From: Roseibium algicola | GTDB taxonomy: Bacteria > Pseudomonadota > Alphaproteobacteria > Rhizobiales > Stappiaceae | Length of the DNA stretch: 64,000 nt | NCBI RefSeq assembly: GCF_001999245.1 | Contig: NZ_CP019630.1 | Span: 5,547,001 to 5,611,000 of the forward strand | Direction of reading: 5' to 3' | Shown here: positions 7,646-15,940 of the stretch, piece after piece | Numbering within the stretch: the stretch's first letter is position 1 | Layout of the letters: every line of letters begins with the position of its first letter | The notes under the pieces: generated by a model | The model's input: the letters and a program-made list of their open reading frames with translations, nothing else | What the model was told of the DNA's origin: nothing | Databases searched by the model: none | Translations under genes and position numbers: made by a program

Positions 7646-9292
7646 ATGCCGGGCCGTGAACACGCCGAAAAACTATGGGCAAACCTGATGGAACTGGGAG
7701 TGCGCAGACTTGTCGCGCTCGCCTTGATCGGGCTCGCTACAATCGCGACCGTCGGCGCGGGAGCATATTACTTGAGCCGACCGGAACAGACCGTCCTCTA
7801 TACGGGTCTCGACGGTGAAGACGTCACTCGCATCGGTTCCGCGCTGCGGGACGCCGGCATTCCTTTCGACATCAATTCGGAAGGCACCGCCGTCATGGTG
7901 AGCCATGCGCAGACAGCCAAGGCGCGCATGCTTCTGGCCGAAAAGGGTCTCCCGCGTGGAGCCAACTCCGGCTACGAGCTCTTCGACGAGTTGGGGTCGC
8001 TTGGGTTGACCTCCTTCATGCAGGAAGTGACACGGGTGCGAGCGCTTGAAGGTGAGCTTGCCCGAACCATCCAGCTCATGAAGGGGATCCGGGCAGCGCG
8101 CGTTCATATCGTGTTGCCAGAGAAAGGATCTTTCAGGCGCGATCAGCAGCCGCCGTCGGCATCTGTCGTCATCCGTTCCGATGTGCCAGACGATGTACGA
8201 ACCGCCGATGCCATCCGCCACCTGGTTGCTGCCGGTGTTCCGGGCATGCAAGCCGACAAGGTTACAGTGCTCGACACGTCCGGTGGTATCCTGGCGGCCG
8301 GCCAGGATCCGACCAAGGCCTCCGCAGGCCAGCTTGCCAGCCTCGAGACGGCTGTCAGCAGCCGGATCCAGGAAAACATTCGCAAGACCCTGACGCCATA
8401 TCTTGGCCTGGACAACTTCGAGGTCAGTGTCGCCGCGGAGCTGAACACGGACCGCAAGACGATTGCCGAGACGATTTTCGATCCGGACTCGCGGACCGAG
8501 CGCTCAATCCGGACCATTCGCGAAAACGAGAACGCTCAGAACTCCAGCGTCTCGGCACCGACAACGGTCGAGCAGAACCTTCCTGAAGAGGATGTGTCCG
8601 CGGACAACGGTGAGCGTTCCAGCGAAGAAAACGAGCGGCGCGAGGAAACCGTTAATTACGAGATCTCCTCCAAACGCATCGAGACGTCTCAGGATGGCTA
8701 TCGTGTCGACCGTCTGTCCATTGCGGTTCTGGTTGATAAGTCCCGTCTTGCGCAGTCTCTTGGCGGCGAACCGACCCAGGCTCAACTGGATGAACAGCTG
8801 ACGGAAATCGAAGCACTGGTTGCTTCTTCTGCGGGGATTGAAAAAGAACGGGGAGACCTGGTCAAGGTTGCTGTCGTCGACTTCATTGACGGCGGCCGGG
8901 CCATGGAGCCGATCCCGCCGATCAGCATCACCGAATATCTGATGCGCCAGTCCGGCAACATCATCAATGCGCTCGCAATCCTGACCGTGTCGATGCTGGT
9001 GATCTGGTTCGGTCTGCGGCCTGCCGTGGCTGCCCTGGTGCCGCAAATGGCCAAGCCGCAGGTCGAAATGGCCGAACTCGGAATGCTGCCGGAGACTGCG
9101 GAAGGGACTGCAGAAGCAGTCGACGGGGATCAGACCTTCCTGATGCCGCCGGATCATTCCGACATGCTGCAGGACCTCAACAGCCGGCGCAACAAGTCCG
9201 CGCTCCGGAAGCTGGAATCCTTGCTGGAGTTCAACGAGGAACAGTCTGCCGCGATCCTGCGCCAGTGGCTCTATGAATCGGAGCGCATCTAA
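7646..9292 (+). CDS. fliF: Flagellar MS-ring protein FliF
   Basis: FliF forms the MS ring, the base on which the rod, C ring and export gate assemble. The 548-residue product has a first membrane segment at about residues 22-43, then YTGLDGEDVTRIGSAL and the ring-building domain with KGIRAARVHIVLPEKGSFRR. The YscJ/FliF C-terminal domain ends in a second membrane segment (ALAILTVSMLVIWFGLRP). The cytoplasmic tail ESLLEFNEEQSAAILRQWL binds FliG in this family. An ATG at 7631 is in frame, but AAGGGG follows it and fits the ATG at 7646. The stop overlaps the next start. Confidence 0.96.
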   Translation: MPGREHAEKLWANLMELGVRRLVALALIGLATIATVGAGAYYLSRPEQTVLYTGLDGEDVTRIGSALRDAGIPFDINSEGTAVMVSHAQTAKARMLLAEKGLPRGANSGYELFDELGSLGLTSFMQEVTRVRALEGELARTIQLMKGIRAARVHIVLPEKGSFRRDQQPPSASVVIRSDVPDDVRTADAIRHLVAAGVPGMQADKVTVLDTSGGILAAGQDPTKASAGQLASLETAVSSRIQENIRKTLTPYLGLDNFEVSVAAELNTDRKTIAETIFDPDSRTERSIRTIRENENAQNSSVSAPTTVEQNLPEEDVSADNGERSSEENERREETVNYEISSKRIETSQDGYRVDRLSIAVLVDKSRLAQSLGGEPTQAQLDEQLTEIEALVASSAGIEKERGDLVKVAVVDFIDGGRAMEPIPPISITEYLMRQSGNIINALAILTVSMLVIWFGLRPAVAALVPQMAKPQVEMAELGMLPETAEGTAEAVDGDQTFLMPPDHSDMLQDLNSRRNKSALRKLESLLEFNEEQSAAILRQWLYESERI

Positions 9293-9930
9293 TGACCACC
9301 TCAATCGCTTCCCATATTCCCGTCCTGTCCGCCTCCAGATTCAAGTCCTTCGGTGCATTCGACCCCGCTCTCGTGGACGTTCTGGAGCCTTGCGAGGAAG
9401 CTGTGCCCGAACCCAGCCTGGAAGAACAGCTTCAGGCCGAATACGAGCGCGGCCTGGCGGAAGGCAGTGACCGCACGATGGCTCATTTTCAGGCCATCCT
9501 GGAACAGGAGCGCGAGGAGCACGCAAGGCAGCTCAAAGACGAGCGTGACCGGTTCGACATGCGTGAATCGGCCAACGTGAGCGCCTCCATCGAAGGCTTC
9601 CTCAATGTTATGGAGCAGCGGATCTCCTATTCGCTTTCCAAGCTTCTTCAACCTTTCCTGACAGAGCAGATCGTCGACCAGCTGGTCGATGCCTTTGCCG
9701 GCAATCTTCGGCAACTGACCGAGGAAACGGAGGGCAAAATGATCAGGCTGCGCGGACCGGAAACTCTGGTCAGCCGAGTGCTGGAGCAGTTGCCGGCCTT
9801 GAGAGACCGGATCGACGTTCAGCATGCTGATCAGGTCGAACTGGTGGCTCTGCTTGACGAGACAACCATTGAAACACGGCTCGGACAATGGCTCGGCCAG
9901 CTTGAAGCCTTGAAAGGGGAGGCAGACTGA
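9292..9930 (+). CDS. fliH: Probable FliH-like export ATPase regulator
   Basis: The 212-residue soluble product shows no clear full-length family match by eye. It is built like FliH: a variable N-terminus, a long acidic/basic helical stretch (about residues 40-90, QAEYERGLAEGSDRTMAHF onward) and a compact C-terminal region. The order fliF-here-motB is where rhizobial clusters carry a FliH-like gene. It overlaps the fliF stop and the motB start by 1 nt each. FliH would hold the FliI ATPase (encoded at 34142) at the export gate. An unrelated MS-ring partner cannot be excluded. Confidence 0.6.
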   Translation: MTTSIASHIPVLSASRFKSFGAFDPALVDVLEPCEEAVPEPSLEEQLQAEYERGLAEGSDRTMAHFQAILEQEREEHARQLKDERDRFDMRESANVSASIEGFLNVMEQRISYSLSKLLQPFLTEQIVDQLVDAFAGNLRQLTEETEGKMIRLRGPETLVSRVLEQLPALRDRIDVQHADQVELVALLDETTIETRLGQWLGQLEALKGEAD

Positions 9931-11426
9931 TGTTGGACGGCGTCCCGAATGAAATCGTAATTGTCCGGCGCAAGAACAGCTGGGAAGACGATCAGCTGCC
10001 ACATGGCGTCTGGAAGATTGCCTACGCGGATTTCATGACCGCATTGATGGCCTTTTTTCTGGTCATGTGGCTGATCAATGTGACCGACGACAGCGTGCGT
10101 CGCGGCGTTGCGCAGTATTTCAACCCGGTCAAACTTGCCTCCACGGCTCCGAACCGCAAGGGCCTGAACGATCCGGAGATCAACGGCGATACCAACGAAG
10201 CCGGCACCAAGCTTTTCACCGGCAAATTGGGTGGGTCTGATGCGCCGGTCGATCAGGATGAGAACTTCGGTGATGGCCTGGACAAGGGACACAGACTGGA
10301 GGAGGTGGTCGAGACACCGGAGATGGGTGGGGCTCCGGCCTCTGGGCAGTTTACCCAGACCCATTCGGAATCGATCCTTTTCACGGATCCCTATGCCGTA
10401 CTCGACACCCTTTCGCAGAAAATCCGTGTCGCCGATGTGCGGGAGGACAACCCAAAGGGTATAGGCACAGGTCTTCAGAAAAACGAAGGCGTTCAGGGTG
10501 GGCAGGCCTATCGGGATCCCTTTGATCCGATGTTCTGGCAGTTCCGTCCTGGCCGAGGTGTCGCCAGTGCCGAGGCAGCTCCTGACGTAAGTTTGCCGGG
10601 CGATGGTACCGCGCCTTCTACCCAGGCTCTGGCCGGTGAATTCGCCTTTGCTGCGCCGTTTGAAGATGGCACGCAACCTGAGACCGGCATTACCCGGCAA
10701 AACGGAAACGCTGCCCCTGGAAATGGGCCTAGCAACGGGGACTACATGGCGGAACAATCCGGAACGACGTCCTTTGAATTTGTCAGCAACGGCGCACTTC
10801 CCGACAACGGGGATACGACGGATCAGGTCGTCGCTCATGTGCTTGGCAAGTCGCTTCAGGCGTCTTCAACCGAGGTGATCGCTGAAGTCCAGACAGAAAC
10901 GGTCATTGGTACCGGAGACGGTGAGGGCACTTACGAAGAAGACTTCACGGAAAGCAGCGCCGAGGTACTGGTCGCCCGTCTTTCGGAAGTCCTTGCCCAG
11001 ACTGAGGGGACAGCTCTTGAGGAAACCGCCAGTCAGATTACGGTGACGAGAGAAGGTGAGGGAGCCTTGATCAGCCTTACCGACGACCAGAACTTCGGTA
11101 TGTTCGCCATCGGGTCTGCCGAGCCACGCCCGGAACTCGTCAAACTGCTTGAACGGATTGGCAAGGTGGTTGCCGAAACTCCGGGACAGATTGTCATCAA
11201 GGGTCATACGGACGCGCGCCCTTTCAAAAGCAAGACCTATGACAACTGGCGCTTGTCGTCGGCACGCGCTCACATGGCTCTCTACATGCTCACTCGCGGA
11301 GGTGTCGGCAAGGACAGGTTCAACCGAGTCGAAGGCTACGCCGATCAGGATCTGAAAGTTCCTTCCGATCCTCTTGCTGCCTCCAACAGGCGGATTGAGA
11401 TCTACTTGCTGGAAGGGGCTCGGTAA
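9930..11426 (+). CDS. motB: Flagellar stator protein MotB with an extended periplasmic linker
   Basis: MotB anchors the stator to peptidoglycan and carries the proton-binding Asp. Near residues 29-55 the product has AYADFMTALMAFFLVMWLIN, the MotB transmembrane segment with its Asp. The C-terminal OmpA-like domain shows IVIKGHTDARPF and NWRLSSARAHMALYML, then ASNRRIEIYLL. At 498 residues it is far longer than enteric MotB (about 310). The excess is an acidic, Gly/Thr-rich low-complexity linker at about residues 60-330, seen to a lesser degree in rhizobia that use MotC. The initiation codon is an ATG overlapping the previous stop. Confidence 0.92.
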   Translation: MLDGVPNEIVIVRRKNSWEDDQLPHGVWKIAYADFMTALMAFFLVMWLINVTDDSVRRGVAQYFNPVKLASTAPNRKGLNDPEINGDTNEAGTKLFTGKLGGSDAPVDQDENFGDGLDKGHRLEEVVETPEMGGAPASGQFTQTHSESILFTDPYAVLDTLSQKIRVADVREDNPKGIGTGLQKNEGVQGGQAYRDPFDPMFWQFRPGRGVASAEAAPDVSLPGDGTAPSTQALAGEFAFAAPFEDGTQPETGITRQNGNAAPGNGPSNGDYMAEQSGTTSFEFVSNGALPDNGDTTDQVVAHVLGKSLQASSTEVIAEVQTETVIGTGDGEGTYEEDFTESSAEVLVARLSEVLAQTEGTALEETASQITVTREGEGALISLTDDQNFGMFAIGSAEPRPELVKLLERIGKVVAETPGQIVIKGHTDARPFKSKTYDNWRLSSARAHMALYMLTRGGVGKDRFNRVEGYADQDLKVPSDPLAASNRRIEIYLLEGAR

Positions 11427-12661
11427 TGCGCTGCCTTTCCATCAGGATCCCTTGCTTCAAAGGTCTGCTCCTTGGCTTGATTGCGGCCGTCTTCTGGGTG
11501 TCGGCAGGCTGGGCGCAGCAGGTTGGTAAGCAGACTTCGGATCCGGAACCATTTGAAATGATCCGGTCGCTGCAGTCCTTGCAAGAGCAGATCGCACAGG
11601 GCAACAGCCATGTGATGCAGGCGCAGCGAGCCTTGCTGACAAAGATGGACGCAAGTTTCGTCGTGTTGCCAGCCGACGCGTGGCAGGAACCACGCAACGC
11701 GCGGGCGGCCGTCATCCATCTTCTGAGTGGCGGACACCCAGACGTAATGCGGTATCTCTTGTCCCTCGATCCGGCACCCGCTGTCGACCGCAAACTCATG
11801 GAAGCGTCGCTTGCCTATGTCGAAGGCAGGGAAGAGGACATGATCGTTCTTCTGGCGGCGATCGATCCGCTGGAACTGCCGGCAAGCCTGGGGGGACATG
11901 TCGCACTGGTAAAGGCTGCACCCTACATCCGCACGGATCCGGAAAAGGCGATGGAACTGCTTCAGGTCGCCAGCCTACTGATGCCTGGAACGCTCGTCGA
12001 GGAAGCTGCTCTTCGCCGGGAAGTCTTCGTCGCTGGGATGACCGGGAACGTCGATCGCTTTCGAGTTCTCAGCATCCGGTATCTTCGCCGGTTCCGCACG
12101 TCGGTTTACGCTGGTGATTTCCGCAGGCGATTTGCCCTGTCACTGGACACGCTCGGATTTGTCAAAAGCGAGGACAAGTTCGCGCTTCTGGATGACGTGC
12201 TGCACGAATTCGATGCCGACAGCAGGCGCGGTCTTTATCTTCGGCTGGCCCGTTCCGCCCTGCTGGCAGGCCATCTGAATGTCGCGCGAAAGGCAACGGG
12301 AGAAGCGCTGACGCTAACCGTCGACGGCACCAAGGAAAACGAAATCCTGAAGATCTATCTTGCGGCAACCCGTCTCGACCCGGAGTTCATTACAGCCAAC
12401 CGAGACCTGTTGTGGTCGATCGACAAGTCGATCCTGACAGCGCAGGACCTGGCGATGCTTGACGGCGTCTATACCGTGCTCAACTCGGTCCGGCATTTTC
12501 CGGAGCCGCCGCCCAACGTGATCGGCGAATTCAACGTCGCGACCAATATGGACGCTCCTGAAGATCAAAGCTGGGTCAGCGCGGACATGGAACTTGCGAA
12601 TGTTCTGTTGCGCCGGACGGGAAAGTCCCTCGCTCAATTGGGAGAACAGGATGAGCGTTAA
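11426..12661 (+). CDS. motC: Periplasmic chemotactic motility protein MotC
   Basis: MotC is a periplasmic protein of rhizobial motors that interacts with MotB and modulates rotation speed. The 411-residue product begins with a signal peptide (hydrophobic GLLLGLIAAVFWVSAGWAQ) and is otherwise a helical repeat-like soluble protein. It contains RNARAAVIHLLSGGHPDVMRYLL and ends DMELANVLLRRTGKS. Its place between motB and fliK is the rhizobial mot operon arrangement. The first codon overlaps the motB stop and the 3' end overlaps fliK by 11 nt. Confidence 0.87.
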   Translation: MRCLSIRIPCFKGLLLGLIAAVFWVSAGWAQQVGKQTSDPEPFEMIRSLQSLQEQIAQGNSHVMQAQRALLTKMDASFVVLPADAWQEPRNARAAVIHLLSGGHPDVMRYLLSLDPAPAVDRKLMEASLAYVEGREEDMIVLLAAIDPLELPASLGGHVALVKAAPYIRTDPEKAMELLQVASLLMPGTLVEEAALRREVFVAGMTGNVDRFRVLSIRYLRRFRTSVYAGDFRRRFALSLDTLGFVKSEDKFALLDDVLHEFDADSRRGLYLRLARSALLAGHLNVARKATGEALTLTVDGTKENEILKIYLAATRLDPEFITANRDLLWSIDKSILTAQDLAMLDGVYTVLNSVRHFPEPPPNVIGEFNVATNMDAPEDQSWVSADMELANVLLRRTGKSLAQLGEQDER

Positions 12662-13934
12662 CACTCAGGCATTCGTTCCGACTGCGCCGAAGTCCGGCAA
12701 GTCGACGGACGCTGGAACGGGCGAGCGCGGGCAAACCTCTTCCAAAGAAGCCGCAGCTGCATTCCAGGCCGTCATGCAGAACATGAAAAAAGGCGATGCT
12801 GCCGAAGATGCGGCAGGAAAACCCGGGTCTGAAACATCTGATCAGGCAGACGGGGCTACGGGTGATGCAAACGGCAAGACCGGTTCCGGCAAGGAACAGG
12901 CGGCTGGTTCTGCGGCGTTTTCGACCAGCAATCTTGTCGATGCCCTGCGTCAGGCTTCCCAGAACGCACTGTCACGCAAGGCGAAGGATGGCGAGGGCCT
13001 GGATGGTGCGGTCGAGGGACAAACGGACCCGAAGGCCGAAACCATGTTGCAGAGTTCGGCAGCGCATGTGGGGTTGTCGCTAAATGCGGTGCTGGCTGGA
13101 AAACCCGGGCAGGTTCCCTCGTCGCAGGCCCAGTCTGGTGCAGCCCCTATGCCTTCGCTCCTGCAAGGGCAGGCCAACGGCATGCCGGTTGGTGATCCCG
13201 ATGGACCTGCACAGACCGGAACTTCTTCGCTCTTCGCGCAGTTCGGCGTCGAACCGGAGGCAATTTCCGACGGCGAAGGACGTGGGGCTATTGGCCGGTC
13301 CATGTTGCCGGACGAAGCGGCGGGCACCGTCAAGGTTCTGCGCCAGGAAACCCACTTTGCACCGAATATGCGACTCTCCCCCGCGCAACAGGTGGGTGAC
13401 CAGATCGCCGCTGCGGTAAAGGATATGGCTTCCAGCTCCGCATCACTTGACGGTGGCATAACTGCCAAGGCGGAAGGTCCTGTTCTGAAAACACTGGATA
13501 TCCAGCTCACGCCACATGAGCTCGGCACCGTGAAAGTGTCTCTCAGGATGGTCGGTGATACAGTGGAAGTGTCGCTTGTAACGAGCAGGGCGCAAACTGC
13601 GGAACTCCTGAAGCAAGACCGGCAACTGCTCGATCAGATGCTCAGGACGACCGGGGTCAAGGCTGATGCCATCACGATCCAGGCTGGAGACGACCGGATC
13701 CAGGTCCAGGCGGGAAGCAACGCTTCAGGCCCTCAGGCCCAGAACCAGAATGGCGCTGGTGGCGGTAACCCGTTTGACGGCCAACCGCAGAGTTCCGGCA
13801 ACGGTGCCGGACAGCAGAATGGGCGTCCGGGCCAAAACTCCAGAGAAGACGCGTATCAGGCTTCTGAAACAACAAGAGGAACAGGTCATGAGGAAGGTTC
13901 TGACATCAGCCTTTCTGACGGCATCTATCTTTAG
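12651..13934 (+). CDS. fliK: Flagellar hook-length control protein FliK
   Basis: FliK measures hook length and switches export specificity. The 427-residue product is Gly/Ala/Gln/Asp-rich and low in complexity over its first 250 residues, typical of the FliK ruler part. A C-terminal Flg_hook domain at about residues 275-345 contains LDIQLTPHELGTVKVSL, then VEVSLVTSRAQTAELL and DQMLRTTGVKADAITIQ. A second Gly/Asn/Gln-rich tail follows. ACAGGATG gives the start inside the end of motC (11-nt overlap). The next gene begins inside its 3' end (47-nt overlap). Confidence 0.9.
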   Translation: MSVNTQAFVPTAPKSGKSTDAGTGERGQTSSKEAAAAFQAVMQNMKKGDAAEDAAGKPGSETSDQADGATGDANGKTGSGKEQAAGSAAFSTSNLVDALRQASQNALSRKAKDGEGLDGAVEGQTDPKAETMLQSSAAHVGLSLNAVLAGKPGQVPSSQAQSGAAPMPSLLQGQANGMPVGDPDGPAQTGTSSLFAQFGVEPEAISDGEGRGAIGRSMLPDEAAGTVKVLRQETHFAPNMRLSPAQQVGDQIAAAVKDMASSSASLDGGITAKAEGPVLKTLDIQLTPHELGTVKVSLRMVGDTVEVSLVTSRAQTAELLKQDRQLLDQMLRTTGVKADAITIQAGDDRIQVQAGSNASGPQAQNQNGAGGGNPFDGQPQSSGNGAGQQNGRPGQNSREDAYQASETTRGTGHEEGSDISLSDGIYL

Positions 13935-14463
13935 TGCTCTCGCCGTTAGCGTGCCTGCGGCTGCCGAGACCCAGAACGTTTGCGAACGCGAGATGATCTC
14001 GGCTGCGCGAAAGTACAACGTGCCGCTCGGCGTGCTTTATGCGGTCGGGCTGACGGAAACCGGGCGGCGCAATTCGCTGTACCCCTATGCCCTCAATATC
14101 GAGGGAAAGTCCGTGTTTCCTCCCAGCCGGCAAGCCGCGAAGCAGGACGTGATTGATGCGCAACAGCACGGCAAGAAGCTGATCGACATCGGCTGTATGC
14201 AGATCAACCATCATTACCACGGTGACCAGTTCCGTTCGGTGGATCAGATGCTGGAACCACGTGCAAATGTGCAATATGCGGCAAGGTTCCTGAAGGACCT
14301 GAGGCGGCGCCAGGGATCCTGGACGATGGCTGTTGCCCGCTATCATGCGGGTCCGAACAATGATCCCGCGCAAAAACGGTATGTCTGCACGGTGATCCGC
14401 AACATGGTTGCTTCCGGTTTTGGAAACTGGACACAGCAGTCCAAGCAATTCTGCGGCGCCTGA
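13888..14463 (+). CDS. Lytic transglycosylase, probably flagellum-dedicated
   Basis: This is a predicted periplasmic peptidoglycan-cleaving enzyme of the SLT lysozyme-like fold. The 191-residue product has a signal peptide (LTSAFLTASIFSALAVSVPAAA) and then the SLT core. VGLTETGRRNSLYPYALNI carries the likely catalytic Glu, and CMQINHHYH, VQYAARFLKDL and ARYHAGPN follow, in the order seen in family 1 transglycosylases. The start is the ATG after AACAGG at 13888, inside fliK. The FlgJ of this window (23891) lacks a muramidase domain, so this enzyme probably opens the wall for the rod, as SltF does in Rhodobacter. That role is inferred from position. Confidence 0.82.
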   Translation: MRKVLTSAFLTASIFSALAVSVPAAAETQNVCEREMISAARKYNVPLGVLYAVGLTETGRRNSLYPYALNIEGKSVFPPSRQAAKQDVIDAQQHGKKLIDIGCMQINHHYHGDQFRSVDQMLEPRANVQYAARFLKDLRRRQGSWTMAVARYHAGPNNDPAQKRYVCTVIRNMVASGFGNWTQQSKQFCGA

Positions 14464-14470
14464 TCTCTGA

Positions 14471-14508
14471 AAAGCACCGGACAGCTTGCCCGGTGCTTTC
14501 GTTTTGTT
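14471..14508 (+). terminator. Probable intrinsic terminator after the transglycosylase gene
   Basis: A 10-bp stem (AAAGCACCGG with CCGGTGCTTT) with a 9-nt loop is followed by CGTTTTGTTTG. The T tract is interrupted, so strength is uncertain. It ends the fliF-fliK unit. Confidence 0.72.
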
Positions 14509-14566
14509 TGATAGATAAATTTTTACATAATTAAGTATCTGAATGGAAAGAATAATTATTTTCTCG

Positions 14567-14583
14567 CAACAGCTTCGCGCAAG
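14567..14583 (+). promoter_or_regulatory. Flagellar 17-bp direct-repeat element, site 4 (before flgE)
   Basis: The sequence CAACAG-CTTCG-CGCAAG lies 49 nt before the flgE start. It is preceded by about 55 nt of strongly AT-rich DNA (14510-14565), which could act as an UP-element-like activator of the promoter. The downstream half-site is perfect and the upstream half-site is weaker. Confidence 0.58.
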
Positions 14584-14632
14584 TTAGGTCGGTTTGACTG
14601 TCTCCAGTTGATTTGGACACAGGAGACCTGTC

Positions 14633-15907
14633 ATGGGCCTTTTCGGAGTTATGCGAACCGGCGTTTCCGGCATGAACGCACAGTCGAGCAAGCTCGGCAC
14701 AGTTGCCGAAAACATTATGAACTCGAGCACGACAGGCTATAAGCGCGCCCAGTCGGAATTTTCCTCACTGGTTGTTTCGCAAGGGGCTGGCTCGTTCAAC
14801 TCCGGCGGCGTCGAGGCGCACACCCAGTACCAGGTTTCCAAGCAGGGAAACATCAGCTTCACCACGTCGAAGCTTGATCTTGCGGTGGATGGCAACGGCT
14901 TCTTCGTTGTCGGCAACGAGGCGGGTGAAAGCTTTCTGACCCGCGCCGGTCACTTCGTTCCGGATGGAGATGGCTATCTCCTGAATACGGCCGGCTATTA
15001 TCTCCAGGGCTATCCGATCACGGGCAACACCGCGCCAACAACCGTTGCCAACGGTCTTGGTGGTCTGGAGCGGATCAACATCACCCAGAACCAGCTGGAA
15101 GCCACTCCCACCAGCGAAGCGTTCCTGCGCGTGAACGTGAGTGAAGACGCGGCGATTGTACCGGCGGCGGATTTGCCCTCCGCCAACGCAGCAACCGCGA
15201 GCTATTCCCACAAGACGTCCATGATCGTGTACGACAACCTCGGCAACGAGGTGAAACTGGATGTCTATTACTCCAAGGTCACGGAAACGGCTGCAGACAG
15301 TGATTGGGAAGTCTCGATCTACAACGCGGCAGATGCCGCACCCGGTGGCGGGTTTCCCTATACTGCTCCGGCACTGAATACCCAGACGCTGACCTTCGAC
15401 GTCACCACAGGCAATCTCACCGGTGCCAGTGCGACCGCAATCAATATCGCGGTTCCCAATGGTGGCACCTTCGACCTGGATCTTGATCAGTCGACCTACC
15501 TGAATGCCGATTTCACGGTCACCAACGTTGATGCGGACGGGAACGCACCGAGTGCGGTGAAGAACGTCGAATTCTCTGACGACGGCACTCTGTTTGCCAT
15601 CTACACCAACGGTGACCGCCGGGCGATCTACAAGATCCCGCTGGCGGATGTACCGAGCCCTGACAGGCTCTCCAACAAATCCGGCAACGTCTACAGCACG
15701 TCCTTCGATTCCGGTGATGTCCGGGTCGGTTTCGCGGGCGAGGGCGGCCTTGGCAGCATCAAGGTTGGTGGCCTTGAGGACTCCAACGTCGACCTCGGCA
15801 ACGAGCTCACCTCGATGATCGAATCCCAGCGCACCTACACGGCCAATTCCCAGGTGTTCAAGGCCGGTTCCGACCTGCTCGAGCAGCTCGTCAACCTGGT
15901 CCGCTAA
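14633..15907 (+). CDS. flgE: Flagellar hook protein FlgE
   Basis: FlgE polymerises into the hook. The 424-residue product has the hook N-terminus GVMRTGVSGMNAQSSKLG, then AENIMNSSTTGYKRAQSEFSS and DLAVDGNGFFVVG. Its C-terminus contains LEDSNVDLGNELTSMIESQ and ends DLLEQLVNLVR. Length and ends are typical of rhizobial FlgE. The start follows ACAGGAGACC. It is the first gene of a late-structure unit that continues through flgK, flgL, flaF, flbT, flgD and fliQ. Confidence 0.96.
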   Translation: MGLFGVMRTGVSGMNAQSSKLGTVAENIMNSSTTGYKRAQSEFSSLVVSQGAGSFNSGGVEAHTQYQVSKQGNISFTTSKLDLAVDGNGFFVVGNEAGESFLTRAGHFVPDGDGYLLNTAGYYLQGYPITGNTAPTTVANGLGGLERINITQNQLEATPTSEAFLRVNVSEDAAIVPAADLPSANAATASYSHKTSMIVYDNLGNEVKLDVYYSKVTETAADSDWEVSIYNAADAAPGGGFPYTAPALNTQTLTFDVTTGNLTGASATAINIAVPNGGTFDLDLDQSTYLNADFTVTNVDADGNAPSAVKNVEFSDDGTLFAIYTNGDRRAIYKIPLADVPSPDRLSNKSGNVYSTSFDSGDVRVGFAGEGGLGSIKVGGLEDSNVDLGNELTSMIESQRTYTANSQVFKAGSDLLEQLVNLVR

Positions 15908-15940
15908 CACGGCTCACCCGCCAATCGGAAAGTTATTGTC

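Noticed and set aside
14765..15910. 381-codon open frame on the minus strand
   Set aside because: It is antisense to flgE, without family features or ribosome site; flgE is certain.
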